The translations under genes and the position numbers were made by a program. Under the pieces are notes generated by a model. The model was given only the letters and a program-made list of their open reading frames with translations, had not been told where the DNA came from and made no database searches. Of a stretch of DNA of 64,000 bases, positions 62,801 through 64,000 are shown piece by piece. The stretch spans positions 1 through 64,000 of the forward strand of contig SSEL01000003.1 of NCBI GenBank assembly GCA_008012315.1, given 5' to 3'. Numbering within the stretch: position 1 is the first letter of the stretch; the number at the start of each line of letters is the position of its first letter. The stretch is from Rhodospirillaceae bacterium (GTDB lineage Bacteria; Pseudomonadota; Alphaproteobacteria; Dongiales; Dongiaceae).

Positions 62801-64000
62801 CTCGGCAAAGCGGGTGGAAGCCGCCTGCAGCAACTGATCAAGATTTTCGGTGGCGCTGCCGGCCGCAGCTTTCAGGCTTTCACCTTGGGCCTGCAAGGCC
62901 GTCTGCATCTCCCGGGCACGCTGGATGAGATCGGCAATCGCCTTTTCCTGGAGGGTGACCTGTGCGGCGATTTCCTCACGCAGCCTGGACGCCGTCGTCG
63001 TGCTGGTTCCGGCGAGACGCTGGCCGTGCCGGGAGATATCCTCGGCGAAGCGGGCAGAGGTTGCCTGCAGCAAGCGATCCAGCTTCTCCGTCGCGCTATC
63101 GGCAGCGGTGTTCAGGCCATCGCTCTGCGCCTGCAGGGTCGCCTGCATCTCCGTCACGCGCTGTGCGAGATCGGCAATGGCCTTTTCCTGCTCGGCAATA
63201 TGGTTGGTGACTTCCGCGCGCAGTTTCGCCGCGGTAGTGGCGCCGGTTTCCTCGAGACGCTGGCCTTCCCGGGACATATCCTCGGCAAAGCGCGCGGAGG
63301 CTGCCAGCAGCAGGTGATCGAGCTTCTCGGTCGCCGCGCCGGCCGAGGCATTGAGGCTCTCGCCCTGTGCCTGGACGGCGGAACGCATCTCGGCCGCCTG
63401 TCGTTCGAGCTCGGCAAAGACCTGCTTCTGCGTGACGAGCTGCTGGGCGATCTCCGCCTGCAAGCGGGCGATGGCGGCGCTGCCGCTTTCTTCGATGCTC
63501 TTTCCCTGCTCGACGACTTTCCCGGCAAAGCGGGTCGAGGCCGCCTGCAGGGACTGATCGAGCTTGAGTGCCGCCTCGTTTGCCGCTGTCCCGAGCCGGT
63601 CTCCCTGGCTCTGCAAGGCAGCCTGCATTTCGCGCAGGCGCTGCTCCAATTCGCCGATGGTCTTTTCCTGGGCGGCAATCTGCTGGACGATCTCCGACCG
63701 CAGTCGGATCGAGGCCGAAGTGCTGGCCGCATCCAAAGCCTCGCCGTGGCGGGTGACATCGCCGCTGATGCGCGCCGCCGAGGATTGCAGGAGCTGTTCC
63801 AGCCGCGCCGCTTCAGCATCGACCGTCGATGCGAGATCGCGTTGCCGGCGATCGGCGAGATCGCCGATTTCCGCCAGGCGCTGCTCATGCGCTTTCAAAT
63901 GATCGAGGAAGCGCTGGCCGGCCTGATCGGCCGCATCATCCAGACGCTGCCCCTGCTGGTCGATCAGCGCGGTAAGCTCGCCATTGCGGGCTTCCGTCTC
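59804..64000 (-). CDS. Giant coiled-coil protein with 80-residue repeats (5' end cut by the window edge)
   Basis: The frame is open without a stop to position 64000, so the annotated 1364 aa (from TTG 63898) is only a minimum; at least 1398 codons are visible and the start lies beyond the window. Seven 80-aa repeats (about 66-625 from the TTG) are of the form L-R-A-E-I ... E-K-A-I-A-D-L ... Q-A-Q ... A-T-E-K-L-D-x-L-L ... S-A-R-F-A-E-D. Further Ala/Gln-rich coiled coil follows, ending in a conserved unit at about 1230-1364 ('LNGLALDIHNLLDTEIPDEVWKRYRDGEKSVFARRLFRMKD', 'FITADVGKLYLVMANSLG'). No signal peptide or membrane segment is visible in this part. It resembles apolipoprotein/SMC-like coils; function unknown. 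Directly upstream of the ABC exporter. Confidence 0.85.
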   Translation of the reverse strand, partial: ETEARNGELTALIDQQGQRLDDAADQAGQRFLDHLKAHEQRLAEIGDLADRRQRDLASTVDAEAARLEQLLQSSAARISGDVTRHGEALDAASTSASIRLRSEIVQQIAAQEKTIGELEQRLREMQAALQSQGDRLGTAANEAALKLDQSLQAASTRFAGKVVEQGKSIEESGSAAIARLQAEIAQQLVTQKQVFAELERQAAEMRSAVQAQGESLNASAGAATEKLDHLLLAASARFAEDMSREGQRLEETGATTAAKLRAEVTNHIAEQEKAIADLAQRVTEMQATLQAQSDGLNTAADSATEKLDRLLQATSARFAEDISRHGQRLAGTSTTTASRLREEIAAQVTLQEKAIADLIQRAREMQTALQAQGESLKAAAGSATENLDQLLQAASTRFAEDVARQGHHLDETSSAAAERLRAEIAEQRAAQEKAITDLAERAKDLQAALQVESAHLNDTAGEATTRLTQLLRATTSRFASDLSEQGTTLEQLSAATAERLRAEIARHAAAQETATAELEQRSRDLQALLEAQSGRLNSLAGETTGKLTETLTSSSTHFAEKMGEQAKMLEQVSETTAKRLEEQIARQSAAQDAGILQLEQRSRDLQSALHGESDRLSALAETAADKFKELLGQQSAAFQSTVDAVGEKTTALTAATTEQREALIKVATDAAGLFETALQKHARDIAKATAAAVQESEGLAGAARIQAEQIAATLKDGVSRIGAVGREQTAAMQATGETAATQLRQVLEAENTRIAGLFEGIAEQGRQMAAAADAQSVTLGKATAQATEAAITMRDALVTQSKAANRAGLEINERAAEAGRHLQAHATELADAVRSIMSSHAAGIQAASEASAAQAVTLAQSLGRQHDDLKAAMQETSETTESIRQALRAQIQDLRDVAEKVTMEAQVIGTVFRTEAATLTEAAAKATGGAGDLQESLRKHLTVLDEAARLALDKAAAARQSIEQQCGSLQAALDDSLTRGGDLAALYQTHVRQLGEGSEAAKRKLAEVGDVLQQRADALVTIIDQTVARQDDVHRGLNNRVAAIGDAGKAGEEQIGQLGASIETLVKLLRNTTQETARQAQGIVQSFREGADALSTVTQASMNQVGGIKEALRDQVGDLTILSKEVGDLAAAVQTQLRTQMADFAAAASSVRQSSDAARSDATATTTMLARQVTMLGEAADRMKAHLTEVTSDLDQRMTGMQGAADQAMKRAVSLGKQFETQAGALERAIADASSKADQLGQAFRSHSADLAQSSGLALERLEQLRQTQHNATRDAFLRAAGVMIDELNGLALDIHNLLDTEIPDEVWKRYRDGEKSVFARRLFRMKDSYVIPAIEQRYQRDERFHDMVDRYIQKFEDLLSQSRSADPEAVLDATFITADVGKLYLVMANSLGRAVEH
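62024..63703 (-). repeat. seven tandem 240-bp coding repeats
   Basis: Within the coiled-coil gene, DNA repeats with a 240-bp period encode 80-aa units. The shared stretch 'cctcggcaaagcg' recurs at 62806, 63046 and 63286 with exact 240-bp steps. Divergence between units is moderate, so recombination between them could change repeat number. Confidence 0.85.

Noticed and set aside
62024-63703. The 240-bp repeats as a CRISPR-like or mobile array
   Set aside because: They are in-frame coding repeats with moderate divergence and no spacers.

Overview
The window is GC-rich, tightly packed DNA from an alphaproteobacterium, probably a Rhodospirillales-type lineage. This is inferred from the gene content and the 16S 5' end, without any database search. 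Typical alphaproteobacterial families are present: DUF4167, DUF1178, tandem DUF4170, an RHH_4 protein, the bolA/J-domain/cobS/cobT block, ptsP with a GAF domain, and a CtpA-like malyl-CoA lyase/meaB metabolism. No tRNA, CRISPR array, prophage or insertion sequence with a transposase was seen. The window cuts two genes: the 16S rRNA at the left edge and a giant coiled-coil gene at the right edge.

Layout. 1-755 holds the 5' part of a 16S rRNA (minus) with its leader and a near-consensus promoter. 1181-7078 carries an M23 murein peptidase, clpB with a sigma-32-like promoter, and a DUF4167 gene. 7382-14414 is a housekeeping run read leftwards: rodZ-like, ispG, hisS, hemA, prfA, prmC. 14584-19257 holds ptsP, a nitronate monooxygenase-like gene and lysC; ubiG diverges from lysC. 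20316-34404 is a mixed block of small metabolic and repair genes: methyltransferases, a nitrilase, grxC, comF, a GNAT-MutT fusion, RNase T2, a 2OG-Fe(II) oxygenase, MOSC, ubiA, rsmE, gshA and NUDIX. 34424-36982 holds an ECF sigma factor, a one-TM putative anti-sigma protein, a periplasmic metal-sensor-like protein and a secreted EF-hand protein. 37276-46516 has accA, malyl-CoA lyase, xerD, a large secreted protein with an overlapping 47-aa membrane protein, aroK-aroB, a CNNM/CorC protein and a DUF2889 gene. 46676-54305 has Lrp/EamA, an RHH protein, bolA, a J-domain protein, cobS-cobT and a solute-binding protein. 54332-64000 has a dienelactone hydrolase, a queuosine-precursor transporter, rpmB, meaB, an Atm1-type ABC exporter and the coiled-coil giant.

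The most unusual structure is not a gene. It is a dispersed intergenic repeat family (six copies: 3153, 27284, 37169, 46513, 50142, 55152) of about 140 nt. Each full copy has CTAG-ended terminal inverted repeats closing three hairpins. The hairpin arms differ between copies but stay complementary, two copies have lost one arm, and the element ends supply stop codons to three genes. Other second-look items are a CnrYXH-like sigma/anti-sigma/sensor trio beside an EF-hand protein, a duplicated leader element before the queuosine-precursor transporter, a 14-bp perfect inverted repeat between the RNase T2 and oxygenase genes, and a perfect CRP-type palindrome near grxC.

Functionally, the genes cover cell-envelope growth (M23, RodZ), protein quality control and translation (ClpB, HisS, RF1, PrmC, L28, RsmE), isoprenoid/quinone and tetrapyrrole synthesis (IspG, UbiA, UbiG, HemA), aromatic and aspartate-family amino acids (AroK, AroB, LysC), thiol redox (GshA, GrxC, Atm1-type exporter, BolA), cobalamin (CobS, CobT, MeaB) and acyl-CoA metabolism (AccA, malyl-CoA lyase).
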